Shown here: in pieces, positions 45,479 to 55,941 of the stretch | Layout: every line of letters starts with the position of its first letter | Numbering within the stretch: position 1 is the first letter of the stretch | Source of the DNA: Desulfatibacillum sp. | GTDB taxonomy: Bacteria; Desulfobacterota; Desulfobacteria; Desulfobacterales; SpSt-501 | Direction: 5' to 3' | Length of the DNA: 64,000 bases | NCBI GenBank assembly: GCA_020725555.1 | Contig: DYEU01000004.1 | Span: 124,001-188,000 of the forward strand | Program-made: the position numbers and the translations under genes | Notes under the pieces: model-generated | Database searches by the model: none | Seen by the model: only the letters and a program-made list of their open reading frames with translations | Told to the model about the DNA's origin: nothing

Positions 45479-46321
45479 TCAGGGGCGCCTGCCGGAGGTC
45501 GCCTCGCGGGCGCGCAGGAAATCCTGGCTTTTCTTGAAGAGCACCCCGAGGAAGGGCGGCTCGCCGCGCTCGAGATCGCGGGGCCGGAAGTCGGGGTCCG
45601 CCTGCAGCGCGCGGATCCAGTTCAAGAGCTCGCGGGTCGCGGGCCGCTTCTCGATCCCCTCGATGCGCCGCAGCCGGTAGAAGGCCGCGACGGCCTGCTC
45701 GAGGAGCCGGCGGTCGAGATCCGGGAAGTGCACGGCGACGATGCGCCGCATCATCTCCGGGTCGGGAAAGGCGATGTGGTGGAAGTTGCAGCGGCCGAGA
45801 AAGGGGTCCGAGAGATCCTTCTTGGCGTTGCTCGTGATCAGGATCACCGGCCGGTGGCGCGCGCGGATGGTCTTGTCGATCTCGATGATGTCGAAGGACA
45901 TCTGGTCGAGGACGTCGAGCATGTCGTCCTGGAAGTCGGTGTCGGCCTTGTCGATCTCGTCGATCAACAGCACGGTGCGCCGCTCGGCGGTGAAGGCCTG
46001 GCCGATCTTGCCCATGCGGATGTAGTCCTCGATGCGGCTGACGTCGCGCCGCGAGTCGCCGAAGCGGCTGTCGTTGAGCCGCGTGAGGGTGTCGTACTGG
46101 TAGAGGGCGTCGACGAGCTTCATGCTCGACTTCACGTTGAGCACGATGAGCGGCATCGCGAGCGCCTCGGCGATGGCGTGGGCGAGCATCGTCTTGCCCG
46201 TCCCCGGCTCGCCTTTCAGGAGCAGCGGCATCTCGAGGGCGATCGAGACGTTCACGATGCGCGCGAGCTCGTCGTCGAGGACGTAGCGCGACGCCCCCTG
46301 GAACCGGACGGCCTCGTTCAT
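45479..46321 (-). CDS. MoxR-family AAA+ ATPase
   Basis: LLLKGEPGTGKTMLAHAIAEAL; VLLIDEIDKADTDFQDDMLDVLDQM; LITSNAKKDLSDPFLGRC. Confidence 0.9.
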   Translation of the reverse strand: MNEAVRFQGASRYVLDDELARIVNVSIALEMPLLLKGEPGTGKTMLAHAIAEALAMPLIVLNVKSSMKLVDALYQYDTLTRLNDSRFGDSRRDVSRIEDYIRMGKIGQAFTAERRTVLLIDEIDKADTDFQDDMLDVLDQMSFDIIEIDKTIRARHRPVILITSNAKKDLSDPFLGRCNFHHIAFPDPEMMRRIVAVHFPDLDRRLLEQAVAAFYRLRRIEGIEKRPATRELLNWIRALQADPDFRPRDLERGEPPFLGVLFKKSQDFLRAREATSGRRP

Positions 46322-47424
46322 GCGGGCACCTCCCGGGGGGGCCCGCCCGAACCCGGGGCCCCGCGGATGCGTTCGGACAGGGCGCGCGTGAGCTCAAGCC
46401 CCCTCCAGGCGAGCTCCCGGGAGAGGGTCCCCATCCCGCAGGCGGGGGTGATCAGCGACTGGGCGATCAGCCGCGCCGGCTCGACGCCCAGGGCGCAGAG
46501 CCGTCCCGCCTGCTCCTGGAAGCGCGCGTGGAGGGAGGCGGCCGATTCGCGCTCCAGGTCCCCGGGGTGCAGCGTGGGGATGAGCCCCCAGGCGATCACC
46601 CCCCCCCGGCCGAGAAAGCGGCGGATCGGCTCGGCGTAGATCACGAAGCGGTCGAAAAAGGAGTAGGCGTCGAAGCTGACGATGTCGGCCTCGGAGTCGA
46701 AAACCAGCGTCCAGTCGGCGTTGGCGCAGATGTGCACCCCGGCGAGCCCCCCCTCCCGGTGCACGGCCGCGATCACGGCGTGGATCCCCTCCACGATCTC
46801 CTCCCGGCCAAGCCCGATGTATTGCGAGGAGCCGAAGGCCGTGATCGCCGGGTCGTCGAGAAAGAGGAGCACCCGCGGGGCGAGGGCGGAGAGGCGCCGC
46901 ACCTGCCAGCGCGCCCGCAGCGCAAGCAGCCGCAGCGCCGCCTCGCGCAGCTCGGGGTCGTAGAAGAGCGGCCGGCCGCGGCCGTCCGCGAGGCTCGTCC
47001 CGAAGGTGACCGGGCCGATGATCTGCCCCTTCACGGCGAGCGGCGGCCGCTCCCAGGCGGCCGCCCGCCGCTCGAGCTCGAAGAAGCCGCCCGCGGCGTC
47101 CAGGCTCAGGGCGAAGCGCGAGCCCTCGAGATCGCCGAGGCCCTCCTCGATCGCCAGGACCTCTTCGTAGAACCTCTCGAGCGCGGCGGGGAAGCCCTCC
47201 CCCTCGCGGTCGATGAAGACCCGCTCCCCGGTCACGGTCAGGCCCGGCATGCCCGCCGCAAACTGCCGCGTGATGACCTCGCCGGGGAGTTGGGGCAGCT
47301 GCACCCAGAGGGGGATCTCGGGGGTGAAACGCTCCACCCAGTCCGCGGCCTCGCCGTAGTCGGTGAGCGGCAGGCTTCCGATCAGGCAGGGAAGCGCGTG
47401 GCCTTCGAATCGAATTCGGTCCAT
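46318..47424 (-). CDS. MetE C-terminal/UROD-like (methionine-synthase-like) protein
   Basis: IGSLPLTDYGEAADWV, VKGQIIGPVTFGTSLAD, GVHICANADWTLVFDSEADIVSFDAY; ATGA overlap with moxR. Confidence 0.72.
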   Translation of the reverse strand: MDRIRFEGHALPCLIGSLPLTDYGEAADWVERFTPEIPLWVQLPQLPGEVITRQFAAGMPGLTVTGERVFIDREGEGFPAALERFYEEVLAIEEGLGDLEGSRFALSLDAAGGFFELERRAAAWERPPLAVKGQIIGPVTFGTSLADGRGRPLFYDPELREAALRLLALRARWQVRRLSALAPRVLLFLDDPAITAFGSSQYIGLGREEIVEGIHAVIAAVHREGGLAGVHICANADWTLVFDSEADIVSFDAYSFFDRFVIYAEPIRRFLGRGGVIAWGLIPTLHPGDLERESAASLHARFQEQAGRLCALGVEPARLIAQSLITPACGMGTLSRELAWRGLELTRALSERIRGAPGSGGPPREVPA

Positions 47425-47472
47425 GGTCGGGGCTCGCCGGGGGCGGCTTCGCCGCCCGCCGCCTCAAGCGGT

Positions 47473-47501
47473 GCTATAGGGGATTCCCCGCGCGCTGTCA
47501 A
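47473..47501 (-). promoter_or_regulatory. Promoter TTGACA-N17-TATAGC for the MetE-like/moxR/VWA operon
   Basis: Reverse complement TTGACAGCGCGCGGGGAATCCCCTATAGC. Confidence 0.6.
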
Positions 47502-47620
47502 ACCCGCGACCCGCCGCGGAAGGCGGCCATGGCGGCGAATTGACAGGGTTTCGGGGGGGTGGTAAGGAGAAGGGGCGCTCGCCCGGCGGACGCGCGGGCC
47601 GGCCGCAAAGAGGGGCTTCC

Positions 47621-48022
47621 TTGGCCGACATCATCTCCCTCGACGACAAGCTCGAACTCAGCCGCGAAAAGAAGGCGGACCGCCGTCGGCGGCAGAAGGC
47701 GATCGCCGTGCGGCGCGCCATGCAGTGCACGGGCTGCGCGCTCAAGTGCGAAAAATGCGGGGCCCAGGTCGAACGCCCGCCTGCGGCGCCGGCCGAACGC
47801 CGCCTTCCCTACCGGTTCTGCGAGGCCTGCGCCGAGGAATACACCGACTACCTCGAGCGGCTGCAGGGCCGCGGCGACCCGGATTGCTACTGGCACAACG
47901 AGGCCTGGCTCGACACCTGGCGCAAGTGGATCGACTACCAGGGAAGCGTCGACCGCTACCGCCGGTCGCGCGAGTTCGTCCGGCTGCTGCGCGAATTCGA
48001 AACGCCGGGGCCCGACGCCTAG
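47621..48022 (+). CDS. Small Cys-rich (zinc-ribbon-like) protein of unknown function
   Basis: TTG start with gcaaagagggg upstream; [12 protein letters not shown]...[17 protein letters not shown]. Confidence 0.6.
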   Translation: MADIISLDDKLELSREKKADRRRRQKAIAVRRAMQCTGCALKCEKCGAQVERPPAAPAERRLPYRFCEACAEEYTDYLERLQGRGDPDCYWHNEAWLDTWRKWIDYQGSVDRYRRSREFVRLLREFETPGPDA

Positions 48023-48043
48023 CCGCGGATCGGGCCCTGCACC

Positions 48044-48062
48044 CCGGGTTGCGGCAACCCGG
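48044..48062. other. Intergenic hairpin CCGGGTTG-cgg-CAACCCGG
   Basis: Perfect 8-bp stem, 3-nt loop; no T-tract. Confidence 0.4.
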
Positions 48063-48167
48063 CGGCCGCGGCGGAGGCCCCGCCCGGCGGGCGTCTCCCG
48101 GGGCGGCCGCGCCAGGCGGAACCCCGGCGGGGGACGCCGCCCATCCGCTACCGCAAGAGGAGGGTTC

Positions 48168-48356
48168 ATGTTCGGAATCGGCATGCCCGAGCTGATCATC
48201 ATCCTGGTGATCATCCTCATCATCTTCGGCGCCGGCAAGCTCCCCGAGATCGGCTCCGGCATCGGCAAGGCGATCCGCAACTTCAAGGGCGCGGCCGAAG
48301 AGGACGGGAAGGACAAGAAGACCCCCGAAAAACTCGACGACTCCAAGAAGACCTAA
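48168..48356 (+). CDS. tatA: Sec-independent protein translocase TatA/E
   Basis: [42 protein letters not shown] aagaggagg. Confidence 0.93.
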   Translation: MFGIGMPELIIILVIILIIFGAGKLPEIGSGIGKAIRNFKGAAEEDGKDKKTPEKLDDSKKT

Positions 48357-48459
48357 GCCGCGGGCGCCGCCGGGGGCGGGATCCGCGCCCGGGGCCGGCC
48401 GATGACGAGGGGGCGGACGGGGCATCCCGGCCGCCCCCTCGGGTTCAGGGGAGACCGCC

Positions 48460-49407
48460 ATGACCGCGATCCGCCAGACGGCCGTGATCGGGGCCGGAAC
48501 CATGGGCCACGCGCTCGCGCTCGTGTTCGCCCGCCACGGCCTTCCGACCTTCCTGGTCGACCGGGACGAGGCCGTTCTCGCCACGGCCCGGCGGCGCATC
48601 GCCGCGGCCCTCGAGACCCTCGCCGCGGAAGGGATGCTGGAGGCCGGGGCGATCCCGGCGGTGATCGGCCGCATCCATACCACCCCGCGGCTCGAGGAGG
48701 CCTGCGGGGGGGCGGATTTCATCACCGAGGCCGTGGTGGAGGACCCCGGGGTGAAGCGCGGGCTCTTCGCCGCCCTCGACCGCATCGCCCCCCCGCACGC
48801 GATCCTCGCGAGCAACACCTCGCACCTCGACCTCTTCTCCTTCGTCGCCACCGGGCGGCCCGAGAAGGTCCTCATCACCCACTGGTTCTCGCCCCCCCAC
48901 CTCATCCCGCTCGTCGAGGTCGTGGGCGGCCCGCGGACCTCCGCGGCGACGATCGAGACCGTGCGCGCGCTGCTCGCCGCCCTCGGCAAAAAGCCGCTCG
49001 TGCTCCGCCGCTTCCTGCCCGGCTTCATCGCCAACCGCCTGCAGGCGGCCCTCACCCAGGAGGCGCTCTTTCTCCTCGAAAACGGCTATGCGACCGCGGA
49101 GGAACTCGACGAGGCGGTGAAGCAGAGCTTCGCCCTGCGCACCCCGTTTCTGGGGGTCATCCAGCGGCTCGACTTCGCCGGGCTCGACCTCCAGCAGGCG
49201 ATCCTCAAAAACCGCCGCTACCGCCCGCCCCCGCCGATCGAGCGCTCGCAGGCGATCGAGGAGCGCGTGGCCCGCGGCAGGCTGGGGGTGAAGACGGGGG
49301 CGGGGTTCTACGACTACGGTGCACGAAGCCCCGAGGAGGTCTTCCGCGAGCGCGACCGCCGGCTGATCCGGCTGCTCCGGCTGCTGGAGGAAACGGGCCC
49401 CCTCTGA
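48460..49407 (+). CDS. 3-hydroxyacyl-CoA dehydrogenase
   Basis: AVIGAGTMGHALALVFA; FITEAVVED; ASNTSHL; THWFSPPHLIPLVEVVGG; GFIANRLQAAL. Confidence 0.9.
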   Translation: MTAIRQTAVIGAGTMGHALALVFARHGLPTFLVDRDEAVLATARRRIAAALETLAAEGMLEAGAIPAVIGRIHTTPRLEEACGGADFITEAVVEDPGVKRGLFAALDRIAPPHAILASNTSHLDLFSFVATGRPEKVLITHWFSPPHLIPLVEVVGGPRTSAATIETVRALLAALGKKPLVLRRFLPGFIANRLQAALTQEALFLLENGYATAEELDEAVKQSFALRTPFLGVIQRLDFAGLDLQQAILKNRRYRPPPPIERSQAIEERVARGRLGVKTGAGFYDYGARSPEEVFRERDRRLIRLLRLLEETGPL

Positions 49408-49438
49408 GGCTCCGGGGGGGGGAGGGCGCCTGCCGCCT

Positions 49439-51745
49439 TCAGAACTCCGCGAAGCGTCCCTGCTGCGGCGCGCGCCCTTCCGGCGGGGGGGGAAGCGCCT
49501 CGCGCTCGATCTTCTCTACGCGGCGGAAGCCGCGCGGCAGCTTCCGCCCCCGGCGGCCGCGTTCCCCGCGGTATTCCTCGAGCATCTCCGGGGTCAGGCG
49601 CAGGGTGCGTTTTCCGGCGTGGAGCCGCAGCGCCTCGCCGGGCCGGAAGGCGACGAGGTGGGCGAGCCGCTCCTCGCCTGTCGCGCGCCGGGCGCGCGGG
49701 ATGTGGAGGATCTTGTTTCCTTTGCCGCGTGCGAGCACGGGAAGCTCGCGCGCGGCGAGGACGAGCAGGAACCCCGTGTCCGTCACCGCGGCCAGCAGCG
49801 CCGTCGCGGGGTCCTCGAGAGGGACCGCGGGCAGGGCGCTTGCGCCCTCGGGGAGCTTGAGCACCGCCCGCCCCTTCTGGTTGCGGGCGATCAGGTCGGG
49901 GAAGGCGGCGACGAAGCCGTAGCCGAAGTCGCTGGCGAGCACCAGGCGCGTCTCCTCCCCGCCGATCGCCACCGAGACGAAGCGCGCGCCGGCGGGGAGC
50001 GCGAAGCGGGCGGCGAGCGGCTCGCCGAAGCCCCGCGCCGAGGGTAGGCGGTGGGCCTCGAGGCGGTAGGTCCGGCCCGCGGAATCGAGGAAGAGGACCG
50101 GCTGGTTCGAGCGGCCGCGGGCCGCGGCGAGAAAGGCGTCCCCCGGCTTGAAGGAGAGGCCGGCGGGGTCGACGTCGTGCCCCTTCGCCGCCCGCACCCA
50201 GCCGTTCGCCGAGAGCACCACGGTCACCGGCTCGGCGGGCGCGAGGTCCTGCTCGCGCAGCGCCTGGGCCTCCCGGCGCGCGACGATGCGCGTGCGGCGC
50301 GCATCGCCGTGGGCGGCCGCGTCCTCGCGCAGCTCCTTCTGCAGCAGGGCCTTCAAGCGCCGCTCCGAGGCCAGCGTCGCGGCGATCGCCTGCCGCTCGG
50401 ATTCGAGATCGGCCTGTTCCTTCTTGAGGCGCAGCTCCTCGAGCCGCGCGAGCTGGCGCAGCCGGATCTGGAGGATCGCCTCGGCCTGGGCCTCGCTCAG
50501 GCCGAAGCGCCGCATGAGCTCGGCCCGCGGATCGTCGCTCCTGCGGATGATCCGAATCACCTCGTCCAGGTGCGCGAAGACGACGAGCAGCCCCTCCAGC
50601 AGGTGCAGGCGCTCGGCGATCCGCTCGGCCCGGTGCCGGAGGCGGCGCACGACGGTCGCCTTGCGGAATTCCAGCCACTGCCGGAGCAGCGCGACCAGGC
50701 CGAGCGTCTGGGGCCGGCGGTTGAGGCCGATCACCGTGAGGTTCAGGCGGAAGGTCTTCTCGAGATCGGTCGTGGCGAGCAGGTGCCCCATGAGGGCCTC
50801 GCGGTCGACGCGGCTCGAGCGCGGCACGATCCTCAGGCGCACGGGGTCCTCGTGGTCGGACTCGTCGCGCACGTCGGCCACCCAGGGCAGCTTCTTCGCC
50901 GCCATCTGGGCGGCGATCTGTTCGATCACCCGGGCGGTCGACACCTGGTAGGGCAGCGCCGTCACCACGATGTCGCCGTCGTCGAACTCGTAGGCCGCGC
51001 GCATGCGGATCGACCCCTGGCCGGTGCGGTAGGCCTCGAGCAGCTCGGCCGGCGGGGTGATGATCTCGGCGCCGGTCGGGAAGTCCGGCCCCGGGATGAA
51101 GCGGCGGAGGTCCTCCACGTCCGCCTGGGGGTGGTCGAGGAGATGGATGCAGGCCTCGACGACCTCGCGCAGGTTGTGGGGGGGGATGTCGGTCGTCATG
51201 CCGACGGCGATGCCCGTCGCCCCGTTCAGCAGCACGTTGGGCAGCCGCGCCGGGAGGGTCGCCGGCTCGCGCAGGGTGCCGTCGAAGTTGGGCACCCACT
51301 CGGTGGTCCCCATCTCGAGCTCGCCGAGGAGCACGTCGGCGTAGGGCGAAAGCCGCGCCTCGGTGTAGCGCATGGCGGCGAAGTCCTTGGGGTTGTCGAT
51401 CGAACCCCAGTTGCCCTGGCCGTCGATCAGGGGGTAGCGGGTGGTGAAGGGCTGGGCGAGCAGCACCATCGCCTCGTAGCAGGCGCTGTCCCCGTGGGGG
51501 TGGTACTTGCCGAGCACATCGCCGACGGTGCGCGCGGATTTCTTGGGCTTCGCCGCCGCCCGCAGCCCCAGTTCGCTCATGGCGTAGACGATGCGGCGCT
51601 GGACGGGTTTGAGCCCGTCGCCCAGGAAGGGGAGCGCCCGGTCCATGAGGACGTACATCGCGTAGTTGAGGTAGGCCGGCCGCACGAACTCCGCCAGCGG
51701 CATGCGCTCGGCCTCCGGCCGGGGGGCGGCTTTCGATCGTGCCAT
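49439..51745 (-). CDS. parC: DNA topoisomerase IV subunit A
   Basis: [69 protein letters not shown]. Confidence 0.95.
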   Translation of the reverse strand: MARSKAAPRPEAERMPLAEFVRPAYLNYAMYVLMDRALPFLGDGLKPVQRRIVYAMSELGLRAAAKPKKSARTVGDVLGKYHPHGDSACYEAMVLLAQPFTTRYPLIDGQGNWGSIDNPKDFAAMRYTEARLSPYADVLLGELEMGTTEWVPNFDGTLREPATLPARLPNVLLNGATGIAVGMTTDIPPHNLREVVEACIHLLDHPQADVEDLRRFIPGPDFPTGAEIITPPAELLEAYRTGQGSIRMRAAYEFDDGDIVVTALPYQVSTARVIEQIAAQMAAKKLPWVADVRDESDHEDPVRLRIVPRSSRVDREALMGHLLATTDLEKTFRLNLTVIGLNRRPQTLGLVALLRQWLEFRKATVVRRLRHRAERIAERLHLLEGLLVVFAHLDEVIRIIRRSDDPRAELMRRFGLSEAQAEAILQIRLRQLARLEELRLKKEQADLESERQAIAATLASERRLKALLQKELREDAAAHGDARRTRIVARREAQALREQDLAPAEPVTVVLSANGWVRAAKGHDVDPAGLSFKPGDAFLAAARGRSNQPVLFLDSAGRTYRLEAHRLPSARGFGEPLAARFALPAGARFVSVAIGGEETRLVLASDFGYGFVAAFPDLIARNQKGRAVLKLPEGASALPAVPLEDPATALLAAVTDTGFLLVLAARELPVLARGKGNKILHIPRARRATGEERLAHLVAFRPGEALRLHAGKRTLRLTPEMLEEYRGERGRRGRKLPRGFRRVEKIEREALPPPPEGRAPQQGRFAEF

Positions 51746-51768
51746 CGCTTGCCTTCCTGTGGGGTAGA

Positions 51769-53673
51769 TTAGAGGAGGTCGGCCGCGGCCCGGTCCCCCT
51801 CCTCCTCGAGCCACTGCTTGCGGTCCTTGACGCGCCGCTTGGAGAGCAAAAGATCCATGGCCTCGTCGCCTGCCGCGCGGTCGGGAAGGATGAGCTGGAC
51901 GAGACGCCGCGTCCGCGGGTCCATGGTCGTCTCGCGCAGCTGCAGCGGGTTCATCTCGCCCAGGCCCTTGAAGCGCTGCACCTGGATCTTGCCGCCGCCG
52001 TTTTCGGCCTTGAGCCGCTCGAGGGCCGCCTGTTTTTCGCGCTCGTCCACGGCGTAGACGACGCGGCTTCCCTGGTCGATGCGGTAGAGGGGGGGCATGG
52101 CGACGTGGACGCGGCCGGCCTCGATCAGCGGCCGGAAATGCCGCAGGAAGAGGCCGCAGAGCAGGGTCGCGATGTGCAGCCCGTCGGAGTCGGCGTCGGC
52201 GAGGATGATCACCTTGCCGTAGCGCAGCCCCGAGAGGTCGGCCGAGTGCGGGTCCACGCCGATCGCGACGGCGATGTCGTGGATTTCGCGCGAAGCGAGG
52301 ATCGCCTCGGGGTCCTCCTCCCAGGCGTTCAGGATCTTGCCCCGCAGCGGGAGCACGGCCTGGATGCGCTTGTCGCGCGCCTGCTTGGCGGAGCCGCCCG
52401 CAGAGTCGCCCTCGACGAGGAAGATCTCGGTCTCCTCGAGGTCCTGGGAGATGCAGTCGGTGAGCTTGCCGGGAAGGGCGGGCCCCATCCCCGGCCGGCG
52501 GCGGACGATGCGCGCGGCCTCCTTGAGCCGGCGGCGGGCGTTGTCGACGGCGAGCTCGCAGAGCCGCTGCGCGGCGGCCGGCTGCTGGTTGAGAAAGCGT
52601 GCGAAGGCGTCCTGGACGACGCTCGCGATGAAGGCCGTGCACTCCCGGGTCGCCAGGCGCTCCTTGGTCTGGCCGGAGAACTGCAGGTCGCTCAGCCTGG
52701 CCGAGAGCACGTAGGCGCAATGCTCCCAGAGGTCCTCGGGCGCCAGCCGCACCCCGCGGGGGATCCAGCCGCGGAACTCGCCGATGTCGCGCAGGGCGGC
52801 GAGCAGCCCCTGGCGGAACCCCTGGACGTGCGTCCCCCCGAGCGGCGTGGGGATGAGGTTCGCGTAGCTCTCGGCGATCCCCTCGCCCCCCTCGGGGAGC
52901 CAGACCACGGCCCAGCTCACCGCCTCGCCTTGGCCTTCGGCCTGGCCGGTGAAGGGCTCCTCGGGCAGCCGCACGAAGTCCCGGACGCTCTCGAGGAGGT
53001 AGTCCCGCAGGCCGTCCTCGTAGTACCAGCTCTCGCTCTGGCCGGAAGCCTCGTCGCGGAAGGAGACCCGCAGCCGCGGGCAGAGCACGGCCTTGGCGCG
53101 CAGCGTGTGGCGCAGGCGTCCGACCGCGAAGCGGGTCGTCTCGAAGTAGGCCGGGTCGGGCCAGAAGCGCACCGTGGTGCCGGTCTCGCCGCGGCCGGCC
53201 TTGCCCGCCTCCCGCAGGGGGGCGAGGGGCTCCCCGCCCTCGAAGGCCATGCGGTAGCAGCGGCCGCCGCGGCGCACCTCGACCTCGAGGCGCCGGGAAA
53301 GCGCGTTCACCACCGAGACCCCGACCCCGTGGAGCCCGCCCGAAAAGCGGTAGTTCTTGCCGCCGAACTTCGCCCCGGCGTGCAGCCGCGTCAGGATCAC
53401 CTCGACGCCCGAGACCCGCTCCTCGGGGTGGATGTCGACCGGCATACCGCGTCCGTCATCCTTCACCTCCAGGGAGCCGTCGCGGAAGAGAACGACCTCG
53501 ATGCGGGTCGCAAAGCCGGCGATCGCCTCGTCGACGGCGTTGTCGATCACCTCGTGGGCGAGGTGATTGGGCCGGGTCGTGTCGGTGTACATGCCCGGCC
53601 GGCGCCGCACGGGGTCGAGTCCCCGCAGCACCTCGAGGTCGGCGGCATTGTAGTCGGAAGAACCGTTGCTCAT
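51769..53673 (-). CDS. parE: DNA topoisomerase IV subunit B (ORF extends to 53712; MSNGSSDYN start preferred)
   Basis: [78 protein letters not shown]. Confidence 0.95.
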   Translation of the reverse strand: MSNGSSDYNAADLEVLRGLDPVRRRPGMYTDTTRPNHLAHEVIDNAVDEAIAGFATRIEVVLFRDGSLEVKDDGRGMPVDIHPEERVSGVEVILTRLHAGAKFGGKNYRFSGGLHGVGVSVVNALSRRLEVEVRRGGRCYRMAFEGGEPLAPLREAGKAGRGETGTTVRFWPDPAYFETTRFAVGRLRHTLRAKAVLCPRLRVSFRDEASGQSESWYYEDGLRDYLLESVRDFVRLPEEPFTGQAEGQGEAVSWAVVWLPEGGEGIAESYANLIPTPLGGTHVQGFRQGLLAALRDIGEFRGWIPRGVRLAPEDLWEHCAYVLSARLSDLQFSGQTKERLATRECTAFIASVVQDAFARFLNQQPAAAQRLCELAVDNARRRLKEAARIVRRRPGMGPALPGKLTDCISQDLEETEIFLVEGDSAGGSAKQARDKRIQAVLPLRGKILNAWEEDPEAILASREIHDIAVAIGVDPHSADLSGLRYGKVIILADADSDGLHIATLLCGLFLRHFRPLIEAGRVHVAMPPLYRIDQGSRVVYAVDEREKQAALERLKAENGGGKIQVQRFKGLGEMNPLQLRETTMDPRTRRLVQLILPDRAAGDEAMDLLLSKRRVKDRKQWLEEEGDRAAADLL

Positions 53674-53904
53674 CGGCGGCACCCGAAAGGGGGAAAAGGG
53701 CCGCTCCCCCACGGGTTGGGGTCCCGGCGGACGATTTCCCCCAGAGATGGTAGCTTCAGGGTATCAAAAAGAGGGCGTTCTGCCAACCGGGATTCGGATC
53801 TTCGCGGAAACGGCGCAAGGTTTCGGGGGGGGTGGACGGGGCCCCTTTCCTCCCCGCGCCCGGCCCGGCGGGGCCGAAGCCGGCCTTGCCGGAGCCCTGC
53901 AGGC

Positions 53905-54336
53905 TCAGAAGGGGATGTCGTCTTCCGCGGGGGATTGGGCCTCCGGGACCGCGGCGCCGCGGGGGGCGGAACCCGGGCCGTTGGCCCTCCCGGGCGCGCC
54001 TTCCCTTGCGCCCAGGAACTGCACGTCGTTGGCCACGATCTCGGTGCTGTAGCGCTTGACGCCGTCCTTGTCCTCGTAGGAGCGGGTCTGCAGGCGGCCT
54101 TCGACGTAGACCTGCCGCCCCTTGGAGAGGTACTCGGCGCACTTCTCGCCGAGCTTGTCCCAGGCGACGACCCGGTGCCACTCGGTGCGCTCCTTTTTCT
54201 CGCCGGTGTTCTTGTCGCGCCACTCCTCGGAGGTGGCGACGCTAAAGCGCACGACGGCCGAACCGTTGGGGGTGTAGCGGACCTCGGGGTCGTTGCCGAG
54301 GCGCCCGACCAGGATCACCTTGTTGATGCCGGCCAT
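53905..54336 (-). CDS. ssb: Single-stranded DNA-binding protein
   Basis: [39 protein letters not shown]; acidic tip EDDIPF. Confidence 0.97.
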   Translation of the reverse strand: MAGINKVILVGRLGNDPEVRYTPNGSAVVRFSVATSEEWRDKNTGEKKERTEWHRVVAWDKLGEKCAEYLSKGRQVYVEGRLQTRSYEDKDGVKRYSTEIVANDVQFLGAREGAPGRANGPGSAPRGAAVPEAQSPAEDDIPF

Positions 54337-54541
54337 GGGGTCTCCTCCTTGGGGGTCCCCGCCCCCGGCCCCGCGCGCGGGGTCCGGCGCCGGGGCGATC
54401 GAACCGCCTCTCTCCTTTCACGAATCGCGCGCCGAGTCAAGCCGGGCGCCGGCCCCGCGGCCCCATTGACTCGCCCGCGGCGGCGGTGGTAGGGGATCCC
54501 CGTTCGATCCCCGTTTCCCTTCCCCCAGGCGCCCGAGGCCC

Positions 54542-55915
54542 ATGAAGACCGTCATCGAGCCCTTCAAGATCAAGACCGTCGAGCCCCTCAAGTTCACGAC
54601 CCGCGCCCGGCGCGAGGAAATCCTCGCCGCGGCCGGCTGGAACCTCTTCGCCGTCCCCGCCGAGGAGGTCCTGATCGACCTGCTCACCGACTCGGGCACC
54701 GCGGCGATGAGCTCGCGGCAATGGGCCGGGATCCTCGACGGGGACGAGGCCTACGCCGGCGCCAGGAGCTTCTACCGCTTCGAGAAGACGGTGCGGGAGC
54801 TGACCGGCTACCGGCACGTGATCCCCACCCACCAGGGGCGCGCGGCCGAGCGCATTCTTTTTTCGATCCTCGGCGGGCCAGGGAAGATCATCCCCAACAA
54901 CAGCCATTTCGACACGACCCGGGCGAACATCGAGGTGAGCGGGGCCGCGGCCGTCGATCTGCCGACGGCGGAGGGGTTGGACCCGGCGCTCGTCCAGGAC
55001 TTCAAGGGGAACATGAACCTCGCCGGTCTCGAGCGGCTGCTCAAGCGCGAGGGCCGCGAGCGGGTCCCGCTCGTCCTCATGACCGTGACCAACAACGCCT
55101 GCGCCGGCCAGCCCGTCGCGCTCGGCAACCTCCGCCGGGTCGCGGAGCTCTGCCGCTCCTACGGCATCCCCTTCTTCCTCGACGCCTGCCGGTTCGCCGA
55201 GAACGCCTGGTTCATCAAGACGCGCGAGCCCGGCTGCCGCGGGCGCTCCCCCCGCGAGATCGCGCGCGAGATGTTCGCCTTGGCCGACGGCTGCACGATG
55301 AGCGGGAAAAAGGACGGGCTGGTCAACATCGGGGGGTTTCTCGCCCTGAACGACGAGTCCCTCGCGCAGCAGGCGCGAAACCTCCTCATCGTCACCGAGG
55401 GCTTCCCCACCTACGGCGGCCTCGCCGGCCGCGACCTCGAGGCCTTCGCCCAGGGGCTGGAAGAAGTTCTCGAGGAGGACTACCTCCGCTACCGCATCCG
55501 CTCGATCGCCTACGTGGTCGAGCGGCTGGACGAGCTGGGGATCCCGGTCTACCGGCCGGCCGGCGGCCACGCCGTCTATCTCGACGCCCGGGCGTTCCTC
55601 CCCCACATCCCGCCGCAGGAGTATCCCGGCCAGGCGCTCGCCTGCGCCCTCTACCTCGAGGGCGGCATCCGCTCCTGCGAGATCGGCTCGGTCATGTTCG
55701 GCAAACACGACCCCGACACCGGCGCCTTCCGGCCGGCGCCCCTGGAACAGGTGCGCCTGGCCGTGCCGCGGCGCGTCTACACCCAGAGCCACATGGATTA
55801 CGTGATCGAGACGATCGCTGCGGTCTTCGCGCGCCGGCGGGAGATCGGCGGCCTGCGCATCGTCTCCGAACCGCCCCTCCTGCGCCATTTCACGGCCCGC
55901 TTCGAGCCCCTCTGA
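54542..55915 (+). CDS. tnaA: Tryptophanase (Trp indole-lyase/TPL family; tryptophanase favoured)
   Basis: LLTDSGTAAMSSRQWAGILDGDEAYAGARSFYRFE; HVIPTHQGRAAE; MSGKKDGLVNIGG; C-term EPPLLRHFTARFEPL. Confidence 0.87.
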   Translation: MKTVIEPFKIKTVEPLKFTTRARREEILAAAGWNLFAVPAEEVLIDLLTDSGTAAMSSRQWAGILDGDEAYAGARSFYRFEKTVRELTGYRHVIPTHQGRAAERILFSILGGPGKIIPNNSHFDTTRANIEVSGAAAVDLPTAEGLDPALVQDFKGNMNLAGLERLLKREGRERVPLVLMTVTNNACAGQPVALGNLRRVAELCRSYGIPFFLDACRFAENAWFIKTREPGCRGRSPREIAREMFALADGCTMSGKKDGLVNIGGFLALNDESLAQQARNLLIVTEGFPTYGGLAGRDLEAFAQGLEEVLEEDYLRYRIRSIAYVVERLDELGIPVYRPAGGHAVYLDARAFLPHIPPQEYPGQALACALYLEGGIRSCEIGSVMFGKHDPDTGAFRPAPLEQVRLAVPRRVYTQSHMDYVIETIAAVFARRREIGGLRIVSEPPLLRHFTARFEPL

Positions 55916-55941
55916 GGGTGCGCCGCCGGGCGGCCCCTCAG
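55912..55941. terminator. Shared hairpin between convergent tnaA and TRAP permease, containing both stop codons
   Basis: CTGAGGG-tgcg-CCGCC-g-GGCGG-c-CCCTCAG. Confidence 0.5.

Noticed and set aside
54492-54512. GGGGAT-ccccgttcg-ATCCCC resembling a tRNA T-arm
   Set aside because: No acceptor, D or anticodon arms or CCA context; better explained as a leader hairpin upstream of tnaA
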